Of a stretch of 64,000 nt of DNA, positions 50,076 to 57,235 are shown piece by piece; position 1 is the stretch's first letter; every line of letters starts with the position of its first letter. This DNA comes from Paraburkholderia sabiae (GTDB taxonomy: Bacteria; Pseudomonadota; Gammaproteobacteria; Burkholderiales; Burkholderiaceae): contig NZ_CP125295.1 in NCBI RefSeq assembly GCF_030412785.1, positions 2,232,001-2,296,000 of the forward strand. Direction: 5' to 3'. The notes beneath the pieces were generated by a model. The model was not told where the DNA came from, searched no databases, and saw only the letters and a list, made by a program, of their open reading frames with translations. Position numbers and translations under genes: made by a program.

Positions 50076-50320
50076 CTTCTCATGCGGCAACTGCCCAAGG
50101 CAGACGCGACATAGAGGGCATACTGGACGGCTTATGACATATCGGACATGCCGGACGCGCAGCTGCCGCGCGCGCCCGGCATCGAGGTAAAACCCTTACT
50201 GATCGACGCCGACGATCACGCCCACAATTTCGTACTCTCCCGCCCATCCTTGCCAGACAAGACTCAATCACGCTAAAAGCCTTATCTGGTAAGCGTTTCA
50301 AGCCAATCACAATCGACTAA

Positions 50321-50356
50321 TGTGTCATCTTGCGTCCGATTGCGTCCGTCTGCATC
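50321..50356 (+). repeat. Phased TGCGTC repeats, left of integrase
   Basis: TGTGTC, TGCGTC, TGCGTC and TGCATC start at 50321, 50331, 50341 and 50351, an exact 10-bp period. They resemble integrase arm-type sites. Confidence 0.5.
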
Positions 50357-50418
50357 AAGGCAATTTCGAGGTAAAAACAAGGTAAGATTGTGGCGTAGTT
50401 CCACCTCTGGAGTACGCC

Positions 50419-51660
50419 ATGACAGCCACCCTCACGCACGCGCATCTGCTTGCCGCCAAGCCCAAGGACAAGCCTTACAAAGTCGTTGATGACCATTCGC
50501 TGTATCTGTACGTGCCGGTATCCGGCAAACGTAAATGGAAATTCGATTTCCGGATCGGCGGCAAAACCTCAACGATTACGCTTGGGGATTTTCCCGCCAT
50601 GACGTTGAAAGAGGCTCGCACGAAACGCGATGCGGCCCGCGAATTGGTAAAGGACGGGATAAATCCGCTTCTGCGAAAAGAGCAATTAAAGCAAGACAAC
50701 ATAAAAGCGGCAGAAAACACGGTTTATTCGATTGTCAAAAGCTGGTTCGATGCAGAAAAAATCCGCTTTTCTGACAGCTACCGGGATTCGGCCTCCCGCT
50801 ATATCGAACGCTATCTGAACGATACCGCGTTCGGCAATCTACCCGCCCGCGACGTCAAACCGGCTCAGGTGTCCAAGTTTTTACAATCAATCGCAGTGAG
50901 AAACGGGACCAGCGGGGACGAGAGAAAGAAAACCGGTGCGCCGCATGTCGCAGTGCGGGTGCGCAGCTATTTAGACGGCGGATTCAGGCGGGCCATTACG
51001 CAAGAGATAGTCGAGCATAACCCCGTCTCTGCCCTGCGTTTCTCCGACGTTGCCAAGCTGCCTGAAACCCGCAATAACACGGCGCTTGACGATATCAACC
51101 TGAAACGCCTGATTGCCTCCATTGGCGTGACGCCCGCCAAGCCCCTTACCAAGCTGGCATTGCGGCTTCTGTTATTGACGGCTACCCGCACGGTAGAAGT
51201 GCGTGAGGCCCGCTGGCAAGAGTTTGATTTCAAGCACGCGCAATGGACCGTGCCCGGTGGACGCATGAAAATGAAAAAATCGCATATTGTCCCGCTCAGT
51301 CATCAGGCCATAACCGTACTTAAACAGGTCAAGGAATTAACCAAACGGGACAAACCGGATGATTTTGTGTTTCCGAATGAACGCGACCCCTCCCGTCCGC
51401 TCAGTCACGCAGTAATCAATAAACTGATTATCCGGGCCGGGTTTGGGGAAGGAGAAAACTGGTTCCGCGCGCACGGTTTCCGGGGCACGTTTGCGACATG
51501 GGCCGATGAAAATAACTTTACCGTCAAAGCCGTGGATAGAGCCTTGGCGCATGTCGAGAAAAATCAGGTGCGCCGCGCCTATTCCAAAGCGCAGCTACTA
51601 CCCGAACGCCAGAAAATGATGCAAACGTGGGCCGATTTTCTTCAGACGATTGGACATTGA
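50419..51660 (+). CDS. int: Tyrosine recombinase (prophage integrase)
   Basis: A 413-aa integrase of the P4-like type. Residues 1-95 are the DUF4102 arm-binding domain (DDHSLYLYVPVSGKRKWKFD), 105-190 the core-binding domain and 210-400 the catalytic domain. Catalytic residues are visible: Arg in LLTATRTVEVREARW, His-x-x-Arg in AHGFRGTFATW, His in LAHVEKNQVR and Tyr in RAYSKAQ. It should integrate and excise the element. Flanked by phased hexamer repeats on both sides. Confidence 0.95.
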   Translation: MTATLTHAHLLAAKPKDKPYKVVDDHSLYLYVPVSGKRKWKFDFRIGGKTSTITLGDFPAMTLKEARTKRDAARELVKDGINPLLRKEQLKQDNIKAAENTVYSIVKSWFDAEKIRFSDSYRDSASRYIERYLNDTAFGNLPARDVKPAQVSKFLQSIAVRNGTSGDERKKTGAPHVAVRVRSYLDGGFRRAITQEIVEHNPVSALRFSDVAKLPETRNNTALDDINLKRLIASIGVTPAKPLTKLALRLLLLTATRTVEVREARWQEFDFKHAQWTVPGGRMKMKKSHIVPLSHQAITVLKQVKELTKRDKPDDFVFPNERDPSRPLSHAVINKLIIRAGFGEGENWFRAHGFRGTFATWADENNFTVKAVDRALAHVEKNQVRRAYSKAQLLPERQKMMQTWADFLQTIGH

Positions 51661-51681
51661 TAAAATTCATCAATGTCTTAT

Positions 51682-51697
51682 TGCGTCTGATAGCGTC
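51682..51697 (+). repeat. Phased TGCGTC repeats, right of integrase
   Basis: TGCGTCTGAT and AGCGTC start 10 bp apart at 51682 and 51692. The 17-bp block from 51681 matches 50330-50346 at 15 positions. Confidence 0.45.
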
Positions 51698-51759
51698 ATA
51701 TCCTATACTATGTATGTCGAGCGAACTTGAGTCGCTGCTTTGACGAAGTACCCGGAATG

Positions 51760-51808
51760 GAGTCCGGCCAAATCAGCCTTTGCAGGCTGTGGGCGCGGAC
51801 TCTTTTTT
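51760..51808 (+). terminator. Structured leader hairpin followed by T-run
   Basis: GAGTCCG (51760-51766) pairs with CGGACTC (51796-51802), followed at once by TTTTTT. An inner hairpin AGCCT-TTGC-AGGCT lies at 51775-51788. It could terminate the integrase transcript or act as an attenuator before the early genes. Confidence 0.6.
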
Positions 51809-51935
51809 ATTTCCGCTTCCCCTGCATGGCGGTTTGGTCGGCTCCGATTACTTACACCAAGGTAACTGGAGTTTTTCATGTCCAAACAATTGTCTGTCCT
51901 CTCTCTACTTCCTGCTCGCGACGAAAAGGAAGTGA
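51789..51935 (+). CDS. Ash-like conserved leader ORF
   Basis: In the frame of GTG 51789 a peptide of 48 aa contains GLVGSDYLHQGNWSF (51831-51875), a stretch I recall from Ash/Icd-like proteins of enterobacterial prophages. It overlaps the start of the next gene in another frame. The open frame reaches back to 51744 without ATG. Whether it is translated is unclear; the conserved sequence may instead act as a leader. Confidence 0.4.
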   Translation: MGADSFLFPLPLHGGLVGSDYLHQGNWSFSCPNNCLSSLYFLLATKRK

Positions 51936-52369
51936 AGGCGCGCATTGCTCGCGTCAGCCGTATCAAGTCCAAATTACTGTCAGTGCTGAAAAAGTCGAAC
52001 GGCTATTTGTCTAGTTTCGAAAGGGAGCGTTATCAAGCTGAACCAGCCGCCTCGCTCGACTATCGACTCTACTGTATTGAACTTAACGCACTGAGTCAGT
52101 ATCGAGACGATCTCCTTGCAGTTTGCGAGGGGGAAAAGCTCACTGACGAAGAACGCTCTATGTTTCAAAAACACGCGCACAGAATTAGCAACCAGATAGA
52201 CGCCATGAACAAAGAGTTTTATTCGTCGGCGGAAAAATTCAGCGCCGCATTAGAAGGATGCGCGTTGCGTCCGCTGCCAGAAACTTGGCTCTACGGCAAA
52301 CACGCACAACCTGAAGAACCTAGCAAGACTGCGCGCAAACCAAAACTTCAATTGATCACGACCGAATGA
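51878..52369 (+). CDS. Prophage protein, 163 aa, helical, unknown
   Basis: A soluble, charged, mostly helical protein (MSKQLSVLSLLPARDEKEVK at the start; long helices through residue 125), with a Lys/Pro-rich tail. No known family recognised. CTGGAG precedes the ATG by 7 nt. It starts directly after the Ash-like leader and its TGA overlaps the next ATG, so it heads a small early operon. Confidence 0.75.
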   Translation: MSKQLSVLSLLPARDEKEVKARIARVSRIKSKLLSVLKKSNGYLSSFERERYQAEPAASLDYRLYCIELNALSQYRDDLLAVCEGEKLTDEERSMFQKHAHRISNQIDAMNKEFYSSAEKFSAALEGCALRPLPETWLYGKHAQPEEPSKTARKPKLQLITTE

Positions 52370-52575
52370 AGTTAGACCCGATGGAAATGGCGTTCGGGGT
52401 CGAGCTACGCATCCGCCCCGAACATGTCGCCTATGAAATGAGTATCTCCATGTCCGAACTGATCGACTTCATGAAGGACCGTAATTTCCCGCCTAGCGAT
52501 GGAAACGACGGGAGGCCGTACTGGAGATTTTCAACCATCGCACCAGCGATGCTGGCGAACAAGAAAGAATCGTAG
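52366..52575 (+). CDS. AlpA-like small DNA-binding protein
   Basis: A 69-aa protein with a winged-helix-like pattern, VAYEMSISMSELIDFMKDRN then GRPYWRFSTIAPAML. The helix-turn-helix plus RPYW block resembles AlpA/excisionase-type proteins and the gene 80 bp downstream. It overlaps the previous gene by ATGA. A role in excision or early gene control is plausible but unproven. Confidence 0.7.
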   Translation: MKLDPMEMAFGVELRIRPEHVAYEMSISMSELIDFMKDRNFPPSDGNDGRPYWRFSTIAPAMLANKKES

Positions 52576-52653
52576 CCGTAGTACCTCGCGCCCTCCGGGG
52601 CGCTTCCCTTAAACCTGCAATGGAGTGCGACATGAGATTTAGGAGTGCTGTAT

Positions 52654-52917
52654 ATGACCATCGAACAAAACGGCCAGACGCTAGGAAAAAAGCTCCCGCA
52701 AGGTCGGCCCGCCAGACCAAAGCCGGTAACGATCGATCTTAACCAACCGGGGCGCTTGCGCGTGGGGCATCTGCTAACGCTGCTGTCCGTCTCCCATGAT
52801 TCGTTCTATCGCAAGCTCAAGGCCGGGGCCATCCCCGCGCCATCGGGCCGTGATCCACGCCCCTACTGGAACACTGCCACCATTCGCGACTACCTAGCTG
52901 GAGGCCATCATGAGTGA
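52654..52917 (+). CDS. AlpA/excisionase-like DNA-binding protein
   Basis: An 87-aa protein. Residues 30-82 form a MerR/AlpA-like helix-turn-helix (LRVGHLLTLLSVSHDSFYRK; PYWNTATIRDYLAGG). ATG 52654 has AGGAG 9 nt upstream and is preferred to 52645. A candidate excisionase for the integrase. It overlaps the following membrane peptide gene by 8 nt. Confidence 0.78.
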   Translation: MTIEQNGQTLGKKLPQGRPARPKPVTIDLNQPGRLRVGHLLTLLSVSHDSFYRKLKAGAIPAPSGRDPRPYWNTATIRDYLAGGHHE

Positions 52918-53017
52918 CAACACGAAGAACACAATCATCGCGTTTGTCTGCACGCTGGCAGCACAGGCGGCGCTGGTGTTGTTGCTCGCCATCGCCTTGG
53001 GCGTGCATGGCATCTAG
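52910..53017 (+). CDS. Single-pass small membrane protein, 35 aa
   Basis: MSDNTKNTIIAFVCTLAAQA and a further hydrophobic run to the TAG form one transmembrane segment with a short polar N terminus. GGAGG stands 5 nt before the ATG, and the frame overlaps the preceding gene by 8 nt. Possibly a small phage membrane effector; function unknown. Confidence 0.6.
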   Translation: MSDNTKNTIIAFVCTLAAQAALVLLLAIALGVHGI

Positions 53018-53025
53018 GGGGCGCT

Positions 53026-53394
53026 ATGGCTATCACGCTCACGACTCGAAAAAAGTGCAAGCGGTGTTTGCTGGTGAAGATAGCGGAACAGGATTTCTAT
53101 ATGCAGGGAGGCCGTTACCGTTCGATCTGCAAAACCTGTTACAGCGCTAACAACGCCCGCAACCGCGCAGCGAACCCCGAAAAGACCAAGGCGTATCAAA
53201 AGGCATGGCGGAAGCAAAATCCCGACTATCATCGGGAATGGAGCGCAGCGAACCCCGGCAAGCTGAACGAGTATCAGCGGCGGTCGCGTGTGAAGAAAGA
53301 GATTGCAATTGCACTTGATTGCACTCCTAACGACACACAATCATCCGCTTCGTCAAATGCTGGCGGCCCAAGCGGCGGGGCCAAAAAGGGGTGA
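53026..53394 (+). CDS. Zinc-ribbon prophage protein with embedded repeat
   Basis: A 122-aa protein. CKRC (11-14) and CKTC (35-38) form a zinc-ribbon; the following basic segment (NARNRAANPEKTKAYQKAWR) is typical of phage HNH-like/zinc-ribbon proteins. The C terminus (KKEIAIALDCTPNDTQSSAS) is encoded by the 29-bp prophage repeat and adjoining sequence. GGGGG precedes the ATG. Similar to the next gene. Confidence 0.75.
   Translation: MAITLTTRKKCKRCLLVKIAEQDFYMQGGRYRSICKTCYSANNARNRAANPEKTKAYQKAWRKQNPDYHREWSAANPGKLNEYQRRSRVKKEIAIALDCTPNDTQSSASSNAGGPSGGAKKG
53295..53323 (+). repeat. Dispersed 29-bp prophage repeat, copy A
   Basis: Core GAAAGAGATTGCAATTGCA plus CTTGATTGCA. Identical over 29 bp to copy D. 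Inside the end of the 53026 gene and 75 bp before the 53398 gene. Confidence 0.85.
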
Positions 53395-53397
53395 CCT

Positions 53398-53658
53398 ATG
53401 GCTATCGCAATCACAAAGATGCAGAAGTGCAAGCGGTGCGGGGAATCCAAACCGCTGGAGACTGCATTCTCAAAAGCGGCCCGATGCAAGACAGGCTACC
53501 GGAAGACCTGCAAGCAATGCATGCGGGAGGGAATCAACCGCGAGAGTGCCAGCGCCGCCTCCAAGCTATGGCGGGACCACAACCGGGAACGCGCCAATCA
53601 ATACTTGCGGGAGTGGCGCAAACGCAAGGCAGCGAACGGCACAGGGAGCGAGCGATGA
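53398..53658 (+). CDS. Zinc-ribbon prophage protein, paralogue
   Basis: An 86-aa protein, MAIAITKMQKCKRCGESKPL, with CKRC and CKQC and a basic Arg-rich C-terminal helix. It is clearly related to the preceding gene, 3 bp away, and overlaps the next gene by ATGA. Likely nucleic-acid binding; exact role unknown. Confidence 0.75.
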   Translation: MAIAITKMQKCKRCGESKPLETAFSKAARCKTGYRKTCKQCMREGINRESASAASKLWRDHNRERANQYLREWRKRKAANGTGSER

Positions 53659-54011
53659 CACTAGACGATATCAAGGCGGCGGCAAGCAAAGGCACAATCA
53701 CCATTCGTGGCGGCGGCATCCTGTACGGCGGCAACATCGGCAAACAGACGAGAGGTACAGAGGTTCATTTGCCCTACGCCAACGCAACGGTTATGTGCCT
53801 CTACACGCCATCGGCATCCGGCAAGCCCGAACACGCTACCTATGACTGGTATGTCAACAACGCCCCCCGCGATGAAGCCTTTGTAAAACACCTGCTGGAT
53901 AGCCCCCAATGCCTCAATGCAAATGCCACGTGGGGGCGGGCCGGGGGAGACGCACACGTCTATAAGGACGATGAAGGAAAGATACAGAGTCAGGTGGACC
54001 GTCTCAAGTGA
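53655..54011 (+). CDS. Prophage protein, 118 aa, unknown
   Basis: Starts MTLDDIKAAASKGTITIRGG. The alpha/beta pattern (ITIRGGGILYGGNIGKQTRG; VMCLYTPSASGKPEHATYDW) suggests a compact globular protein. No family recognised. Last rightward gene of the early region, coupled to the zinc-ribbon gene by ATGA. Confidence 0.65.
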   Translation: MTLDDIKAAASKGTITIRGGGILYGGNIGKQTRGTEVHLPYANATVMCLYTPSASGKPEHATYDWYVNNAPRDEAFVKHLLDSPQCLNANATWGRAGGDAHVYKDDEGKIQSQVDRLK

Positions 54012-54199
54012 CTGACGGCGCGACGATGGAGACAAAAGCCCCGCCAATCCAAAAAGGCTGCCATTGTTCAGCGATTGGCGGGGTCCGCGAGATATGCCCG
54101 TACTTCGGGGCCACTCGCCAGCAACCCCGGCTTGTAAGGCTAGACGCTGCAGGACAGATAGCAAACCGATTCTGGCAATGAAGTAGCCATGCCAATAGG

Positions 54200-54436
54200 T
54201 CACGTCCGGTCGTCTGGCTCGATTGATGCACGCGTCAGTTGCAAGCTGGCCTTCACCCGGTGCGGTGCCCATTCCTGCCAACGCGGCCCATGGTCGAGAA
54301 TCCACGTACGGGCGTCAGCTTCGCTAGCGAACCCATGTACCTCGGTTTCAAATCCGTCCGGCCATGTGACCCGCACGAAGTAGGCGGATGCGCCAAGCCG
54401 ATGCGGCACGAAAATTGGTTGATGATCGTAAGGCAT
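54200..54436 (-). CDS. Small prophage protein, 78 aa
   Basis: A protein with FVRVTWPDGFETEVHGFASE and ARTWILDHGPRWQEW, patterned like small DUF-type phage proteins of a single alpha/beta domain. GGGA precedes the ATG. It is convergent with the early operon. Function unknown. Confidence 0.65.
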   Translation of the reverse strand: MPYDHQPIFVPHRLGASAYFVRVTWPDGFETEVHGFASEADARTWILDHGPRWQEWAPHRVKASLQLTRASIEPDDRT

Positions 54437-54509
54437 GGTCCCTCACATGCGGTCTTCACATTTACCAATCGATATTAGCAAAGTCACCCGGAGCGTTGCA
54501 GGACAAGGG

Positions 54510-54746
54510 CTAGACAGACGGGGGGGCTTCAGCGGGCGGCGGGATTTCTTCCGCCCTGATCCTGCGGCGGATGATGCGGCGGTGCGCCAGTCCGGCCCGC
54601 AAGGTCTCATACATGGTGTTTAGCAGGCTCATGCCTACCACCACGTTGCCCTTGCCGGAACGCACGCGGGCCTGTTGATCGCGGATACGTTGAATGCCTT
54701 CGTGGATATGCCGATCCGCCAGCGCGAGGTGCTGGTGTTCATCCAT
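54510..54746 (-). CDS. Small prophage protein, 78 aa, helical
   Basis: Begins MDEHQHLALADRHIHEGIQR and continues through basic helices to a Pro-rich tail. ATG 54746 has GGAGGG upstream, better than the longer frame. His- and Arg-rich composition suggests RNA or DNA binding, but I recognise no family. Confidence 0.6.
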   Translation of the reverse strand: MDEHQHLALADRHIHEGIQRIRDQQARVRSGKGNVVVGMSLLNTMYETLRAGLAHRRIIRRRIRAEEIPPPAEAPPSV

Positions 54747-54780
54747 ACGCCCTCCATGTCGGTGAGGGCAGTATAGGTGT

Positions 54781-54978
54781 TCAACCGGACAATGCACGCC
54801 GCGCTGCCTCCAGTCTGTCGAGCGCTGCCGCGTAGTCATCTGACGGAACCGTGCTTGCCTTTATCAACAGTTCAGCATCGTGGATCGCCTTGAGTACTGA
54901 GTCCACCGCAAACCGTATCGTTGCCATGTCTCCCTCTCGCGCGGGGTCTGGCTCATGTGGCTTGATGTAGGTTTTCAT
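54781..54978 (-). CDS. Small prophage protein, 65 aa, helical
   Basis: MKTYIKPHEPDPAREGDMAT then two amphipathic helices (ALDRLEAARRALSG end). Starts at 54978 (GGGAG 10 nt upstream) or 54927 (GAGGGAG only 2 nt upstream, too close). Function unknown. Same strand and close spacing to the preceding small gene suggest an operon. Confidence 0.55.
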   Translation of the reverse strand: MKTYIKPHEPDPAREGDMATIRFAVDSVLKAIHDAELLIKASTVPSDDYAAALDRLEAARRALSG

Positions 54979-55212
54979 TTGACAAACGCTCCCGTTGCAC
55001 TAGACGTTTGAGATTCTATAAAAATTTCTGCCAATGGTTAGGGGGCGGCCCGCGACCCCCGCAAGGCGTTTCGCTTTTGGTCCGGCAAGGGGTCTGGCGC
55101 TGCATGGGGGCGCTACCATCGGCCTCCCGCTCTCTCATCCATGCGCGGGCATATGGGGAGGGGGCATTGGCATGGCGGGCCTATGGAGGCGTCTATGGGC
55201 TTGGGTGCGGAC

Positions 55213-55260
55213 TTCGGGTTTTCGCAACCTTTCCCCGGTGAATCGTTCGGGTTTTCGCAA
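55213..55260. repeat. Exact 15-bp direct repeat pair
   Basis: TTCGGGTTTTCGCAA occurs at 55213-55227 and 55246-55260, 33 bp apart. Possible iterons or operator pair. Confidence 0.7.
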
Positions 55261-55364
55261 GTCCGAATCCCCATCAGGTGGACGGTTCTCCGGGAGCGGG
55301 TACACATAGGGGTGATTCACCCGGCCCGCCGCCGCTGCAATTGATTGCAACCTTCTGGGTATAG

Positions 55365-55445
55365 TAGTCGTGGCGACTATCGGGGCGGGGCAGAGACTAG
55401 GCGCTACGCCTATCGATGAGCGCTACGCTTATCGCCACGCCTAGT
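55365..55445. repeat. Nested palindromes and direct repeats
   Basis: TAGTCG-TGG-CGACTA (55365-55379) is followed by ACTAGGCG (55396-55403) and its inverted copy CGCCTAGT (55438-55445). Between them GCGCTACGCCTATCG and GCGCTACGCTTATCG repeat with a 19-bp offset. Strong secondary structure is expected. Confidence 0.7.
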
Positions 55446-55955
55446 GACTGTAACTTCAGGCTACACCCTTTCGGTTTTTGCCACATTCCGCCACAACTGA
55501 AAGGCAGGAGCGGTGCAGCATCGCCCCATAACCTACGGCCAACTTTCAGTCATGCGATAAACCATTGATTTTGCGCATTTATTGCGCCGCATCGCAATTT
55601 GACATAAGGGAAACTGTGCACTTTTCGCGCTCCTCCATCGCGTTATCACCAATGGTGGCGCTGGAGGCGGAATGCACACGAAAAGAGAGATGCAGGGTTT
55701 TGGGCCGATACCCGCATGATATAGAGCATCGCTCACTACTCCGACCCGCCATGGAAAAATTCGCCTACCGAACAGCGCCGGATGCCCACTAATGCATCGC
55801 AAACGATTAAATATCGCCCAACTCTATTTCACGCGTTCGTCTGGCGCACAATGGTTCGCGTTTCCAGCGCCCTCTCCGCGCACGCGGGTGCCTAGCATGG
55901 GGAATGAATGTCGGCGTCCCGTATGGACGCGGTGTTTAACGTGGGAAACGTGGGC

Positions 55956-56639
55956 CTAAACCGCTAGCTCTGTTTCATCATCCGTCTGTGCCGTGCGCTC
56001 TATGGTTGCTCTGCGGTTAGAGGCGTTGTGTATGCCTGTAAATGGGTTACAGGGGAATCCGCTGGGGTGTCGTGGGTGTTGTGGGGGTGGGTTCTCTCTT
56101 AGTTCCTCTATCTTGTCTTTTGCCCGCCGCACTTCCTCTGCCCTGAGCATGTTTTCTATCTTTGCCCTTCTCTCTTTGTCTATCTGGTCTAGGTGTTTCT
56201 TTATTTGTTCGCTTTGTGCTTCTCTTTGCCGCCGCCGCATCTGCCTGTCCGCTTCCCTATTGCGTTCGTTCTCTTTCTCTTGCTCCCGCGCCTGTTGGAT
56301 ACAGGGTTTACATAGGCGGCTGTAGTAAGGTGATGCGGTGTTGGTTGCTGCCTTACTTATGAAGTCGTCTATAGGCTTTGTGTCTTTGCATTTTGTGCAT
56401 TGCCTTGTTTCTGTTGCCCCGGCAAACCCCGCCACCGAATTTGACGAATCGGGTTGTTGTCCTTCGTTAGTACTGCAATCATGTGCAATTGCAATCTCTT
56501 TCACTGACGCGGGCCGCGATGGTGGACGCCATAGAGTGGGATGCAGCGCCGCCGCTATACAAAGCTGCATTGGAGAGGGATTGATTACCTTGGCTTTGGC
56601 TTGCGCGCGTTCGTTCGCGCGTCTCTGCTGTCTGTTCAT
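55956..56639 (-). CDS. Prophage zinc-ribbon protein with embedded repeat, 227 aa
   Basis: The N terminus MNRQQRRANERAQAKAKVIN is basic. Residues 46-56 (VKEIAIAHDC) come from the 29-bp repeat. A zinc ribbon follows (CTKCKDTKPIDDFI; LCKPC), then a long charged coiled coil (REQEKENERNREADRQMRRR) and a polar tail. The repeat plus zinc ribbon parallels the 53026/53398 genes, as if a gene junction had become fused. ATG overlaps the stop of the upstream gene. Function unknown. Confidence 0.72.
   Translation of the reverse strand: MNRQQRRANERAQAKAKVINPSPMQLCIAAALHPTLWRPPSRPASVKEIAIAHDCSTNEGQQPDSSNSVAGFAGATETRQCTKCKDTKPIDDFISKAATNTASPYYSRLCKPCIQQAREQEKENERNREADRQMRRRQREAQSEQIKKHLDQIDKERRAKIENMLRAEEVRRAKDKIEELRENPPPQHPRHPSGFPCNPFTGIHNASNRRATIERTAQTDDETELAV
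56474..56502 (-). repeat. Dispersed 29-bp prophage repeat, copy B
   Basis: Same 19-bp core, then CATGATTGCA (one difference from A). It lies inside the 227-aa zinc-ribbon gene, in frame. Confidence 0.85.
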
Positions 56640-56815
56640 GTCGTTGCGGCCTCCAGAATCGCCTGTGCTGTCTCACGGTCGATTAGCTCACCATCAATAA
56701 CCCAACACGCGCCCACCTCGGTTAGGACATACGCGAGCAAATGGCCGTGAAACTCCATGCCAACGGTCTGCCCTGCCTCCATCGCGCGGGCCTCCAGTTC
56801 ATCTAACAGGCTCAT
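56636..56815 (-). CDS. Small prophage protein, 59 aa
   Basis: MSLLDELEARAMEAGQTVGM then a short beta-like segment and a helix (DRETAQAILEAATT). ATG 56815 overlaps the TGA of the upstream gene and GGGAG lies 10 nt before it. Acidic and soluble; function unknown. Confidence 0.65.
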   Translation of the reverse strand: MSLLDELEARAMEAGQTVGMEFHGHLLAYVLTEVGACWVIDGELIDRETAQAILEAATT

Positions 56816-56997
56816 CGATGTTTCACTCCCTTGCAAGCTGCAATCTGATACCGGCTTGAGTATCCACTCGTAACACAGCGCCATCGCGCCGCCTCATCCA
56901 TCGCACACCTGTAACACACGAACTTTTCCCGCCCCGATCCAAAGAAACTATGCGGGAGTAGTTCGCGACACTGCTTGCAAATGTGCTTGACCATCAT
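56812..56997 (-). CDS. Small zinc-ribbon prophage protein
   Basis: About 61 aa with CKQC (8-11) and CYRC (28-31), a two-knuckle zinc ribbon like other small proteins of this prophage, plus extra Cys. AAGGGG precedes the two adjacent ATGs (56997, 56994). Overlaps the next gene by ATGA. Confidence 0.65.
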   Translation of the reverse strand: MMVKHICKQCRELLPHSFFGSGREKFVCYRCAMDEAARWRCVTSGYSSRYQIAACKGVKHR

Positions 56998-57046
56998 TCA
57001 CCCCTTAGCGCGCGGCGATAGCCCGCTTATGTGCGGGCGTGATCCG

Positions 57047-57196
57047 TTAGCGCTTGATAACGCTGTTCGGGTTGGCGGGCGTTGCCGTGTTGTGACGCAT
57101 GGTGTTCATATTCCGGTGTTGCGGCGGTTGCGTGCCGGTCGTGCGGGGCGGCGGGTTGTCTCGAACTGCCGGGACGTTGTTCTCTTTCGTGCTCAT
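57047..57196 (-). CDS. Possible 49-aa prophage protein
   Basis: MSTKENNVPAVRDNPPPRTT followed by a Pro/Gln/Asn-rich disordered tail. GGAG stands 6 nt before the ATG, and the frame starts 39 bp after the terminase stop on the same strand. No family recognised. Confidence 0.45.
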   Translation of the reverse strand: MSTKENNVPAVRDNPPPRTTGTQPPQHRNMNTMRHNTATPANPNSVIKR

Positions 57197-57235
57197 GGTT
57201 TTCTCCGTTGAGAATAGGACTACTAAATCTTCGGG

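Larger units (their letters stand above)
50017..50418. other. Intergenic host-prophage junction region
   Basis: This 402-bp gap contains a ModE-like palindrome (50052-50075), a short leftward C-terminal-looking peptide fragment (50196-50267, ending EYEIVGVIVGVDQ) and phased TGCGTC repeats before the integrase. No tRNA is seen. The attachment core cannot be fixed without the other prophage end. Confidence 0.55.
54979..55955. other. Noncoding, repeat-rich prophage region (977 bp)
   Basis: Open frames here lack ribosome sites and have odd Gly/Arg composition, so I call no gene. The region holds 15-bp direct repeats (55213-55260), a nested inverted/direct repeat cluster (55365-55445) and a fragment TGCAATTGATTGCA (55336-55349) related to the dispersed prophage repeat. 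Candidate origin or control region. Confidence 0.55.

Noticed and set aside
50280..50418. Possible tRNA gene as prophage attachment site
   Set aside because: No cloverleaf-like arms or TTCRANNC loop found; only the phased hexamers are present.
52585..52615. GC-rich hairpin after the 69-aa gene as terminator
   Set aside because: GCGCCC-TCC-GGGGCGC lacks a following T-run and the next gene is on the same strand close by.
55008..55350. Overlapping open frames in the noncoding prophage region
   Set aside because: Four frames on both strands, no ribosome sites, Gly/Trp/Arg-biased composition and internal repeats.
55533..55802. Leftward 89-codon frame starting at TTG
   Set aside because: No ribosome site and no domain-like pattern; an opposing frame of similar length covers the same DNA.
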